From: Mercenaria mercenaria
Lineage: Eukaryota > Mollusca > Bivalvia > Venerida > Veneridae
NCBI RefSeq assembly: GCF_021730395.1
Contig: NC_069378.1
Span: 42,421,001-42,485,000 of the forward strand
Length of the DNA: 64,000 bases
Reading direction: 5' to 3'
In this document: piece by piece, positions 35,480-47,089 of the stretch
Layout: every line of letters starts with the position of its first letter
How positions within the stretch are numbered: the first letter of the stretch is position 1
Made by a program: the position numbers and the translations under genes
Notes under the pieces: generated by a model
Told to the model about the DNA's origin: nothing
The model's input: the letters and a program-made list of their open reading frames with translations, nothing else
Databases searched by the model: none

Positions 35480-36655
35480 ACATATGTTAATTGCTATGTC
35501 AACAAGATAGGGCACTCAAATGATGACATTGTAATTGCAAAAGGAATTTTAAAACATATTTTTGAAATCATATTAAAAAAGCAATATTTGTAAATTGGTT
35601 AATCATAATAAATATTCAGAACTCTATCGTTTACTGATATAGTTATTCTGAAATACTGTTGTTATCAAAGTTCTGATCAGGAGAAGATATATTATAAATG
35701 ACAAAGGCAAGTTGACGTAACTTTATACCATGCTGATACTGCATTTACATTATAAAATTATACATTTCTAGGACATACATGTATGCAAAATCAGCATAGA
35801 GTGTTTTTATATAGATTTCCACAAATCTTGTTGAATAAGACCAGAGTAAGTCACTGGGAGATGCTTCAGCCATGTTTCATTCAACCGGCATCGTACTGGA
35901 ATGATAAGAAGAGAGACCTCAGCAAATAAATATATGCTATTCTTCTGTACAATTGATACTTTATTGCATAGATGAATAGTGTCACAGTAATATGATTGTT
36001 TTTAAACGTTTTAACATTTAGACCAATGTTTGCTATTTATACAAAAACAAAACCAACTCTTTATTATATAATCCCATTAACATTGTAAATAAAGGCTAAA
36101 ATCAGTATTGTCAAGGACGAGGGACGATGAACCTGATAACAGAAAAAGAGCGGTCCTATCCAAATGGTTGCCAGGCTACATATGCAGGTTTGTCTTAAGT
36201 GTCGGATGCTTAATACCCAATTCACTTAAGTATGCCAGACAGGCCATTTCTGATGTTCTCAAATATGTATGTTGTATCGTTACAATAAGCTCAACGGCAA
36301 TATTTCTATTTCTATTCTGTAATCTGCACCATTTATAAATGGCTGGTTAAGATCTAGATCTGCAATCATCCACATATGATACCACAATGACTACACTCTT
36401 CCGCGCGTTTAATACTTCATATCTGTATTCGATAAGTCAGATCAGTGTAACAGGATACTACAATAACGAGCAATACTCCTCTCATCTGTGTTTACAGCAA
36501 ATATAAATGAGACACTCATATACCACCGCCCATGTATAATAGAGTCTACGCAATAAAGTTCATGCCATGAGTGTTTAAACTGCATCTTGAAATTTAATAT
36601 TTCCACAAAATCAATGTTCTTCAAGTATTATTATTCAGCACTTGTACGTCTTACA
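35480..36655. other. Gene 4 3' flank
   Basis: Colinear with 62477-63605. The conserved 3' block is at about 35488-35575 (GATGACATTGTAATTGCAAA). The AATAAA seen in genes 3 and 6 is not preserved. The 155-codon open frame at 34963-35430 overlaps exons 2-3 in another frame and is a shadow. Confidence 0.45.
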
Positions 36656-36919
36656 TGAGGTATATAATGAAAGCAGCGCTGAACTATTGTTACCTGAAAT
36701 TAATGAAACTTGAAGAATGCATCTCAAGATGCACGATTTGGGCCCAGGCGGGATTCAGACTGTAACAGATACTATATATCCTTCTTTATATTCAACTGCC
36801 ACGATCACTTGAGCCCCACAATTTCATCTATTTTGTACAATAGCATAAAAGTCAATGGAGGAGACAGGGGAACTGTCGTGCCTTAATTCGTCAGCGGTTT
36901 CTTTCTGATTTTAAGAGAA

Positions 36920-37620
36920 AGGCTAAACCTGCGTAAGGTTTGTGCACGCTGGATACCGCATTTATTGACCCCTGAGCTAAAGAGTAAGATGGTAGGAAAA
37001 GCTTCCGCCTTGCTCGTCAAATACAAAAAGAAAAAAAAAGAAATATAGGCGTATGAAAGAAGTCGTTACAGGTGATGAGACGTGACTGTACGATTATGAG
37101 CCTGACAATAATGAAAATAATAAAATTTGAGTAGGCGAGAATAACGAAAGGCCCGTTATTGCTCGGCGGAGCAGAAGCGTCAGGCGGGTTATGTGACTCC
37201 GATGGAGTTGTGGCTCGTGTCCCTGTCCCTGAACACAATAGCGTTACTGGTACATTTTACAAAGAATATGTCCTATCTGCCGTTCTTGACCACAATCCAG
37301 CAAAGCGCCCAAGGACAGGTGCGTGTGGCACCAAGCTGCTACATGACAATGCCTTGGTCTATCGTTCAGCCGTAGTACAGGAATACTTCAAGAATAATTA
37401 TATTGAGCTTTTACCACATCCACCTTATAGCCCTGATCTTTCCACTTGTGACTTTTGGTTGAACACTTACATTAAATCAAGCTTAACTGGACGCCGCATT
37501 TTCTTTCTAAGTGGCTTTTGCGTCGGGGAAAAGGTGAACAGTCAGATGGAGATTACATTTTAAGGTCTAACATAGTAATTTCTTGGAAAATTACTGAGGT
37601 TTGTATAGCCCGCCGCTGCT
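36920..37620 (+). mobile_element. Mariner (DD34D) transposase relic
   Basis: Translated pieces match mariner landmarks in order: LRKVCARWIPHLLTPELK; VVTGDET with a TGA in place of the usual Trp (37083-37085); then, in a different frame, VPEHNSVTGTFYKEYVL; LLHDNA; and PPYSPDLSTCDFWL. Exactly 34 residues separate the Asp of LLHDNA from the Asp of CDFW, the DD34D signature. At least one stop and one frame change make it inactive. Terminal repeats were not identified. It lies between the two duplication units. Confidence 0.85.
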
Positions 37621-38456
37621 GCCACTAGTTTTCAAACGCTCTTCGTATATCCGTGTTTATTTCAGACAGTATCAGTTTTAAAGTCGCTTTCATTTTCTGC
37701 TTTTCATTGTAAAGTAAAAACGAAATATATAGTACACGTATTATATATCAGCTAACTTAACAAAATATGAATTAAACAAAAGAACGAAAGCGGTTGCATG
37801 TAATCAGTAAACCAGGAAATTCAAAAATATATTTTTGTTTATTTGTTTTTGGTTTAACGCAGTATTTCAGTCATTTAACGGCGGGCAGTTCATCAGTGTT
37901 CCTGGATTCTGTACCAATACAAACCTGTTCTCCGCAAGTAATTGCCAACTTCCCAACATGAATTATCAGAGGTGGAGGACGAATGATTTCAGACACAATA
38001 TCTTTTATCAAATCGTTACGGAGGACATACACCCCGTCCGGGGACCAAACTCGCGACCCCGCGATCCGTAGACCAACGCTTTTCCTACTGAGCTATATAT
38101 AGCCATTACTTTCCAGTCACGTAAGGACAACGAATTATTTGTTTTTGCGCCGTATCATCCCTAAACAGTTAAATGTATTCTAGACCAAACTGTCATATTG
38201 AAGAAATATGAAAAAAATTCTACATATAGTTAATGTAAACATAAATTAACTGGTGAACGTGTACTCACCCTGCTATGCATTAGGGTAAAAGTGTACACAC
38301 TAAGTTTATGTATAGCTAAACACAGAATAAATGTGTATTGCCATTAATGAAACTGAAAATTTTATGAAACAAATAACTGTTATGGCATGCCATTTTGATA
38401 ATAAAGTAGCTCTACATGTTCTGTTAAATTTTATTTACCACATTTGAATTGAATCA
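37621..38456. other. Inter-unit spacer with a piece of family 5' flank
   Basis: About 37720-38440 matches the 5' flank found before genes 3, 6 and 7 (48000-48640 and 58160-58680), interrupted by a SINE. This shows that another family module once began here, so the unit boundary at about 38457 lies inside an older array. Confidence 0.55.
37829..38095 (-). mobile_element. tRNA-headed SINE, family C, head truncated
   Basis: On the minus strand the head reads GTAGGAAAAGCGTTGGTCTA with the B-box region GGTCGCGAGTTTGGTCCCCG. The 3' end is ACTGAAATACTGCGTTAAACC. Same family as 61384-61681. Confidence 0.75.
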
Positions 38457-39681
38457 TGGAAGGAAACATGGTACACACAAGAGGAAAATAGATCTAGAAT
38501 AATAATAGGTTTCTTTGTTAACCGACTTTTGCCTATCTTATTGAAGATACAAAACTTAAAATAGATAACTTCATAACGATATAAAAAGATAAATATGTAT
38601 ATTGGCATTTAAAATTCCTGATATTTTGGTTCATTTTTTAAAAATTCAGTGTTGACTATGTTGCGAAATTGTTTCGATAAAATATGATTTACAACATTCG
38701 CCGAAGTCCGAAGTTAAATTAATTATATATGTAAAAAATGAATAATTTAGTTTTTTACATAGTAGAAATGAAAATTTGTAGGATAAACAGAAGATTAGTG
38801 ATTTAATAAATTGCTGACAGGCGAGGCTAACAGAATACAATTAATCATGAATCAACATTGCGGTTTAACATGAATGAACTATGTGATAAAGATATTGATA
38901 GACGATGCAGTTTTAAATGAATTATATGTTAGAATAAGTCAACAACGCGTTTTACAAATTAAAAACGCAGCCATGGAGTAGGGAATTTTATTATAACCGA
39001 ATCAGTTTAAACCGTCTAGAGGCCTAATGGATTTGCACAATCAGATTCATTATCCTCATAATTTGAATCTTAATTCATTTACTTATTGCCCTTCTTTGCC
39101 CTTTTGCCTCTTAAATTTAATTTAATGTAAAAAAATCATACCATTTCAAAACCCCTCAAAGCATCGATTTTACAATGATCAGCATGCGTTTTAACAAAAA
39201 ATCAACATTGCGGTTTAAACATGAAATGGTTTACCTCTTATGGGAAATAGTATATTAGCTCATATTTATTGTAACTCACTTGTGCATTTTATAAAGAATT
39301 TATGCACTTGAAAACCTAGCCTTAACCTTAAAACATTTAATTTACGTCTAAGTATTTTTTTCCTATACAGCGGTTTCGCTTTGTGCCCGAAATTAAACGT
39401 TAATGAATATTTTTGGTGTGTAAATAATCTCTAGTTGTTTTACATGTGAAACAGTCACAAGACGTGTACATATCACATATGAAAGTGAACATAGAAATAC
39501 CAAAAATTGTAACTAACTCCGCAGGTTTTTAAGGAAGCCCCAAGTATATATTTTTCAGCGCATTAACTATTTTAGCATGTATGTAACACATTTTTACCAA
39601 GAGCTGGGCAATAATTTCGAAAATGCAGTTTGATCTGATTTACAAAATAGACTATTCGGAGTTCAAGTATATGTGCAAAAA

Positions 39682-39729
<48 letters not shown>
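39682..39729. repeat. (AC)n microsatellite
   Basis: About 24 AC dinucleotides. The unit 1 counterpart at 11261 is a poly-A run instead. Confidence 0.95.
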
Positions 39730-39731
<2 letters not shown>

Positions 39732-42700
39732 TAAAATAAAGGAAACCTATACTTTACTTGCTTGGGGATGGTGTTTCAATACAGATGTTGGCCCCCTGTC
39801 GTAATCGATGTAGGGAGGAGCATTTTTGGTCTAAACAATGGCGGTGCGATGTTAAATAAAATGAAACGAATCAACCCTATATTAATTTACTATCCCGTGT
39901 TGCTTGGCCTATTTTCTTTTTGTTTTTTAAATTTTGACGATAACGGCACGAAGAAATAATCTCATAACTATATTAACGTTGCATAAACTAGATGTGTTGT
40001 TCAAAACTATATTTAATTCGAGTGGTTATTGTTTTATAGTGCATGTGACGGCAACTGTTTTTGTTCATTTCAATGTTATTATTTTAAATAAGCAAAGACT
40101 TGCCCCTGATATAAAATGTCTCTCAAACAATGCAAGACTTGAAACTTGACAGTTTTAATTGATACATATGTGCATGTTAAAAGAACACGATTAAGAGCGG
40201 AAATTTCCTTTAATTAATTAATTAATTGAAAACAGCTTTCATTTTAATGTGAATCGTCTCATTTGAATTGACCATGAAAAGGGTGTAGTATAGTTATCAG
40301 CTGAATTAATCAAATGCACATGGGAAACAAAGAAAACGAGTATTTCTTTTCATTTAGATAAATATAAAATTCTTGATTTTAGTTTCATGTGTTAATGGAG
40401 AAGTGTTTCATGCAGTAGACACAATAACATATCATGTGCATGTATCTAGTCAGTATTTGTCTGTTATTGTACATCATCATTATCCATGGTTGGCCGACAG
40501 CAAAGTAACCTACCAAATGGTATTTTCATAACGTACTTTAAATATATTTCAATCATGTGACCCTTGCAGTTATAATATTACAAAGTAAAGTGTCTTGTTA
40601 AACTTGGGATACTTTTTGTTATTGTACAGTTGGAGACGATGTAAACTGATGCCTCGGTATATTGTTTTCAAAATTAAATAATTAGTAGTTAAAGGCTCAT
40701 AATGCCTTCGTTAACGAATGTGGCTGCCATATTTTACTTTGTGAACATAAAATGTATTAATATCTCGTTAATTTTATTCCCGATAGTTGTATTCTCAAAT
40801 ATCTGACAAAAATCCGAATATTGATGACTGTGGTAAAAAGTTTTATTAAATATGATTTTTTTATTACCTCCCTTTATGGCTCAAACTAAATAGCGCTTTT
40901 CTAGTCACGAGAGTATGCGTAACATCTATTAACAGCTATTTCTCTAGTTGTTAACAACATCAAATATAAAGCCTTATGGAACTTTAGATATTACATTTTG
41001 TAATTTCATTCATATATGTACTACGCACACATGTCCATGATCAATTATGGAATATTTGCATATTGGGGTGTTCCCTTGAAGTATACTAGGGTTCTCCATA
41101 TCAACTTTAATATGACAGGCCTACGAAATGAACATTCATTAATGAATGGTTCACAGTGACTTGTGACTTGTCCGGTGAAGATAGTAGTCATATTCGATAA
41201 AGGCAATATCATAGGATAATGAATATATTGTAAATATAAGCAAAGAAATGTTTTTAGAGTGCTTGTGAAATGAACGAAAAGATATGACATGCAAGTTAAT
41301 AAATAATCAATAGCACACTTTTTCCGATCACGTCCTGTCCTTACTCTAAAAGAATCCAACTATAACTGATAATAAGTACCAATATACGCCCTTTAATATT
41401 AATCTTTATCATGCTGGACACGATTGATTCTGCCTTTTTGACCAGTGCAGATCATGATCAGACTGTACGCATCCAGTGTAGATCAATACCAAGAATATTT
41501 CGCCTAAAACTTATGTTTAAACCATTGATCACCTATGTTGTGTTGAAAGTGTAAGTGTTTCTTGGTGAAAGGTATTTTGATTTTACAACGAAAAAAAATC
41601 TAATTCCTGTACTTGATACTTCTAATTGACTTGATTTGACAAGAAACTGTATAGATCAATTGGTTGACATTTCATTCATATACATCATTTATTATTGCTG
41701 TGAATTGTCGCGCAAATCTCTAGGTCAAAGCATACCAGTTTAACAATAATGCCTACATTGAATAATTATACTGGAAAATATCAATAATGTTAACATTAAA
41801 ATATGTTTAATTGTTAAGAAAATATGTCGGTAAATAACCACATTCAGTAAGATTTAAATATGAATCATGAAATGGGATGAGTTTTTAAATATTGCCCGGT
41901 CTATAGATTAACAATGTTTAGAATGCACAGTTTAAAATTTTTATCCAAGTTCTAAAATATATTACTGCTAATCTTGTATTAAATTCCTTTTATACATAGA
42001 TAAAACTGACAAAATGTATATAGATTTAAACTAAATTTCCAAATGATAGATTATCATAAGGTATATTCTTTGTAATAGAGTATGGGGAATAACTCCTAAA
42101 ACATTCACATGGTATGGGATTATGAATTTGTTCCAGTTAGTTTACTGAACACTGAAGGTAATCAGAGGACTCTACATATGATAAAACCAGAAAAAGTCAG
42201 AAAAGATGAGAACTGGATGCAGTACAAAGCCAAGTCTTTTTCACAGATATATCCACACGTCAACCTAACATCATTAAAACTACGCACATTAAGTTCTTTA
42301 TTAGGAGTATATAAAGAGAGAACAAGTTTAACATGGATCTATGAAATACCTATGTCATGAGTACATGTACATATTTAACGCGCACATTACAGCATCATCA
42401 AGATAATCAATATAATATAATGTATGAGTCTAAGGCAGTGTCTCTGAAAATTACCATCGGGAAGTTTAAAGTCGTCTATATTTCAATCTGGTCTAAATAG
42501 AATTTGAAAATGATAATTTTAGTGACCATGAAAGCTTGTTGAAACATTTGTGTATATTTACTATTCCTTTGGGAATTTGGCTATTTTTTTTTTCACGCTG
42601 CTACATCAGATGTCACAATGGGTTGTCGAGATATAATCCCATGAATAAAAGTCATTAAAATTTAGTATATATATCATTCTTTATTCTCATTACCTAGGTA

Positions 42701-43198
42701 TGATTCGGTTCATTGTTACGCCAAATTGATTGAATTTATGAATGGAGAAAATGCTGATTGATACACAATTAATCAGCTTGGTACTTATTAAATGTTATTT
42801 AATCTGATGTGCACCTACTTTTAAGACCTGTTTTATTATGAAAAGCAAAATTTGACCGTAGTCAAATTGATAATAAATTCCGCTGTAGTCGCGATGCAGC
42901 ATCTGCGTCAATTATGCACCTAAAAGAATCTACACCATTTCGTAAATAAAGTGTAAATAAAAAGGATAAGCAGAATAACATAAACTCTATCGGGCTTGTC
43001 CGCGTAAATTGATTTGTCAACATCATGTAAAATAAAATTCACTAATGTTTAATCACGAAGTTTCCGCGCCAATTTGCACGTCTGTACCGTGTAAACAAGT
43101 ACTTGCAACAATCTGAGCCAGTGACAAACAAAATATGACGTAAGACATTAAATCTAATGAAAATTAAGTAAACAAGAGTCCAGGATGTCGACCAAATG
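39730..43198. other. 5' flank of gene 5
   Basis: Colinear with unit 1 upstream of gene 2. The distal family block is at about 40055-40210. A truncated AACCCTTATCATG-type repeat lies at about 41398-41490. The 83-codon frame at 42109-42360 is open only in this copy. Confidence 0.45.
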
Positions 43199-43206
43199 TA
43201 TATAAA
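43199..43206 (+). promoter_or_regulatory. TATA box of gene 5
   Basis: TATATAAA lies 81 nt before the ATG. It is preceded, as in gene 2, by GTCGACCAAATG. Confidence 0.7.
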
Positions 43207-43279
43207 TACAAACATCTTTTTAAATAAACGACTTGAAAAGTTATCTCTGTTGGATCAACGGTATCATTCAAAGGCGATA

Positions 43280-45867
43280 ATGTTGAATATATCAAAAGTT
43301 TTTGTTATAGTTGCTGTGTTATCACGTGTTTACAGTGAGCCTACACGAGGTTGGAGAGAAATTAGTATACATTTAAGGAGGTCTATCGGATCTGCGACCT
43401 CGGCGGCAGAGAAACTTCATGTAACATACGTTAGCATGTTGAAAGCATACGAAAAATTAAATGTAAGTAATGTTTAAAATATGTATGAATAAGGAACTTA
43501 AATAATATGAATAGCTTTGATGTCGCCCAGGTGCTAGTATTCTTAAAATGGTAATACATAATAACAAAGAATTACATTTTATACCTGTAATACATTTGCT
43601 TGTAACAATTGTATACTTCTTTTTAGGATGCTATACAATGTATTCCGTGTACCGTGTCATGATTCAAATTTCACCAGGAACTACCAAATATCATATCATT
43701 TTGTTAAAGTAAAGATTTTTCAAAAGCTAATTTTAAACCATTTTAAGCGAAATCCTCTGTCAGTTTTCATAACGAAAATATCATTGTTTTAGGAAATAAG
43801 ATCATTTTTTCTATAGTTTAGATTTTTTCAAACTCTCTGAGCTTGAAGAACATTAGTTTCTAAGACATTCTAAAACGTCCGCTACAGTTTCTGTATATGA
43901 GATGGGCGAGATATTTACCAATAACAGAATTTCTACAAACTTTGGATATTGAAAGACAGTCCTTTAAGAAAGATATGCAATCAAAATCACAGGTCTCCAG
44001 TATTGAAAAAGAGTTATCTGCACTTGAAAACGGCATTTTAGGGGAAAATATTTTTATTGGTAAAAAATTCGCCCATCTCATATACAGAAACTGTAGCAAA
44101 CACCTTTATGAGCAGAAAAAGCACAGCTCACGGCACTCGTTTTTTTTAAATAGGGTGCTTTTTTTTCTTCTATTGTTTGAGCATTCCTGAAAATAAGTAA
44201 AATTGAAAAATGGGGGTACTTTTTAAAATATATCATATCCCACTTAATTTTATAGGGATTTCAGGTCTTACAAGTTACTATTACTATTAATGTCACAAAC
44301 AAATCTCTTTCATTTTCACATGTTGACATTAATAACCCACCCACCATTTTTTTTTTCAATGGAAAAATCGTACTTAAATATACGAAAGAAATATGTAGTT
44401 AAGATTTTAAAAAATATTGTGTTGCTTCAATGACACACAAAAATGCTTCAAATTTGGAAGGAAAAATGTTGGGGTCACCGTGCATCTAAGAGATATATTT
44501 AGAAAAAAGAACCATGTAAAATAGGTGAATTTTGATAGTTTTAGCTCGTTTTGATTCAGTTTATATATCCTAGATAAAATAAAGTGCTATGGTGAAACTT
44601 TCATATCCGTTGTAGATTATCGTTTTATATATCTGTCAGAAAAATATTAGAACCAAACCTGTTCTACCTAAATCGAAATTTGAAATTACCGACCCTACCC
44701 CAATTATGCTTTTTTAAAAATAAGATCTGTAAAAAGAAGCAACAAAGAAACATAATAGTAGACGTTTCATATGTTTTTAAGATAAAATTTAAGCATTATG
44801 GACCTTTAAAGGCCAGTTTCATAAGATTTTAATATTTTGAAATATTTAACTAAGGTCATTGCATGGTAAAGTAAGTTAAACGGTTGTAACCATGGTAACA
44901 GGGCCAATAACAATTATTTTCAGATTTCTGTAAAACAATTATAAATAAATGATTCTCTTTTGTTTCTGTATAAGTTTCTTGCATTTAAGCAAAAAGCAAT
45001 GCTTAAGTAAAGTAAACATTATATTTGACTTTTTTACGGAAAATTCTTCTACTATTTTCATTTTGAAGTTTGTTTATATATCTCTGAATACTGGAAACTC
45101 GAACGGTTTCTCATAACTACAAAGGAATATCATACATAAAAATTCCTCTGAAAACCGGACAGTAAGTGTCAAACTTTTGTGTGACTTGTCACTTTGATTT
45201 GATTTTAAAAAACACAATCTCCATATTTTCTCACACTCTCTTTCCTCTCTCTCTCTCGCTCTCTCTCCTCTCTCTCTCTCTACAGTATAAACTTGAATTG
45301 TTGTTAACACTTCTTGGAAAAGAAAAGAAAATATATTCATGGTTTGCTGTGTCTGTGAAGATTTAAGCTTATATTACGTAAAAATGATCCCATGAGGAGG
45401 TTTTCTTCATAAACCTATCTTTATATAATACTTAATACTTACACTATTCATGTTTCATATTACAGACAGGCGTAGACAGGGACCAATACTGGGTATCATT
45501 TATAGCAGATTCTATGGAAGGAGTTGTAAGTATACATCTTTCTAGTTTGTAAACAATTTGTGATTTCAAGTCATGGAATAACCACATCTTTGAATTATAC
45601 TGTTTATTATTTTTCTTACAAAAATGTCGGCCTGATTTTAAATCATGTCGCAAAATACGAAGCTACGAATCAGTACGATCATAGCTTATCAACTGTGACC
45701 TCTGACTATGCACACTTTTAAAGTTTGTTTCCGTGACAGTATTTATTTTTCCATATTTTTTTCAGCGTCAAGAATGTCAGGCATATGTTTTGTGGCTATT
45801 TACACCGAACTTTAAGAGAATAGTTACCGGAGCAACCTGTAAGCCTATTCCAGAGCCAGCATACTAA
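43280..45867 (+). CDS. Gene 5: secreted cystatin-like small protein, three exons, 114 aa
   Basis: Exons are 43280-43462, 45466-45525 and 45766-45867, all phase 0, with GTAAGT donors and TTACAG/TTCAG acceptors. The signal peptide is MLNISKVFVIVAVLSRVYS, then EPTRGWREI, LRRSIGSA and a helix SAAEKLHVTYVSMLKAYEK. Exon 2 encodes TGVDRDQYWVSFIADSMEGV. Exon 3 encodes RQECQAYVLW, a second Cys 21 residues on, and a tail CKPIPEPAY four residues longer than gene 2. Against gene 2, about 13, 8 and 9 codons change the residue in the three exons, against about 1, 3 and 2 silent changes. The changes spare both Cys, the Trp residues, GWREI and the SAAE core. Intron 1 carries a TTAA MITE, a 600-bp indel and a CT run. 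It probably acts outside the cell; the target is unknown. Confidence 0.82.
43874..44104. mobile_element. TTAA-type MITE in gene 5 intron 1
   Basis: Inverted ends AACGTCCGCTACAGTTTCTG and the complement of CAGAAACTGTAGCAAACACC, flanked by CTAA and TTTA (decayed TTAA; the empty site in gene 2 has TTAA). The GCTACAGTTT ends relate it to the element at 17253-18326. Open frames on both strands are translations of the palindrome. Confidence 0.7.
44281..44905. other. Unit 2-specific 600-bp segment in gene 5 intron 1
   Basis: Absent from the matching place in gene 2 (about 15750). No terminal repeats or target duplication were found, so insertion here or deletion in unit 1 cannot be told apart. Confidence 0.5.
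45238..45281. repeat. (CT)n microsatellite
   Basis: CT-rich run with interruptions in intron 1 of gene 5. The overlapping minus-strand frame (RERERE...) is its translation. Confidence 0.9.
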
Positions 45868-47089
45868 AGTTTATATTGTACATATTATGTACAAGGAGAC
45901 CAAGCGTTACATGCAACTACGTCAATTTCGATGCGAATCTGACAGGACCATATCATAACGCTACTGGACTTGCAAAATTTAAATCAAAGCTTTGTAAGCC
46001 TTGTCGAAAATCATGATTTGTAAAAACATTAAATATAGTCAATTTTCAGAACTTCATTGCTTTTGACTGTCCTTGTAATATCCTACCTAAAATACTTACC
46101 TAATGCACGAATGTATTATGCATGTCGAAATAATTTAAAATTATGCTGCCAATGCTATTATTTCATTATAAAATGGAAAAATATGTATGTACATGTACAT
46201 GTATTTTTTAATCCGTAGCGCCCGATTAAAAATGGCAATCTTTAAAAACATTATCCATGAACTTCGCTCACAAAAATATATCCATTATCTTAATAAAGTC
46301 TGTAAAAAGTACTTTGGAAGCATAGAATGCAACCAAAAAGAGTAATAGCAGACACGGTTTGAATGAGTCTGTTCATTATAAGTAATGAAATGTGCAACAC
46401 CTCTCACATCCGCTAGCACCGGCTTAAGCGGATCTTTATTATACATATATTGAATGCACTTCATGATCCCAAAGGACCAGAAAATACACCAATATAGAAT
46501 TGTTTTTTTCTGAAGGAGTTTAATTAAAACAAAATGTTAAAACAAAACTAATTTTCTTTTCTCTTTTTGAAAATAAAGATGTTATCTTAACTTATCGGAC
46601 TTTATAGATAAACATAGTACGTTTTAATTTCAAGCATACATTTTCGTTCCATTAATAACAAAAATGAAGAAACAATAACGACACACATGTAAATGTGCAC
46701 ACATATAGAAAGAACAGCACTCTATTTCGAAACACTCCCAACGAGCATCATTTGTTTTTTTATGGAGTACTTCAATGCCATGTTTACGGTAACTATTCAT
46801 TTCAAATGTTCCCCTGTCCAGATGCAAACCTATCATATTGTAAGTTTCATTATACACTTATGATGAAATGGCAAGACTTTTGATATGACATGGCGTTTTT
46901 GAGTGACTTTATAATCTGCTAACTACCTATTTATTTTGTTAATTAAGCAGTGGTAAAGGCGGATGAGATTTGATTTTGAAATTAACAAAGAAAAAGAAAA
47001 TACATACAAGGTTATACAATCAAACCGAGCCTACAACATTTTCGTTTCTGTTGTGTTGAGCGACCTGTGGAGTTTCCACTTTCTATTTT
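45868..47089. other. Gene 5 3' flank and unit 2-specific spacer
   Basis: The conserved 3' block is at about 45905-46010. About 46290-46500 matches the distal 3' block otherwise found near 28500, 54480 and 63710. The remainder (46500-47090) is unrelated to unit 1 and contains nothing I recognise. Confidence 0.45.

Larger units (their letters stand above)
9750..36655. repeat. Segmental tandem duplication, unit 1 (genes 2, 3, 4)
   Basis: The sequence is colinear with unit 2 (38457 to about 63605). Matching blocks are 9750-17240 with 38457-46190, 19961-32600 with 47090-58165, and 33845-36655 with 60905-63605. Both order and strand are kept. The left edge starts at TTGGAAGGACACATGGTAC (about 9751) versus GGAAGGAAACATGGTAC (about 38459). 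Differences are mostly mobile-element insertions and deletions of 0.2-3 kb. I estimate roughly 85-90 % identity in shared non-coding stretches by eye. Confidence 0.85.

Noticed and set aside
42109-42360. 83-codon open frame starting MVWDYEFVPVSLL
   Set aside because: The unit 1 counterpart is interrupted, no domain is recognisable, and there are no splice or promoter signals.
43897-44190. 97-codon frame MRWARYLPITEFL
   Set aside because: It lies inside a 231-bp MITE whose inverted ends produce matching peptides on both strands.
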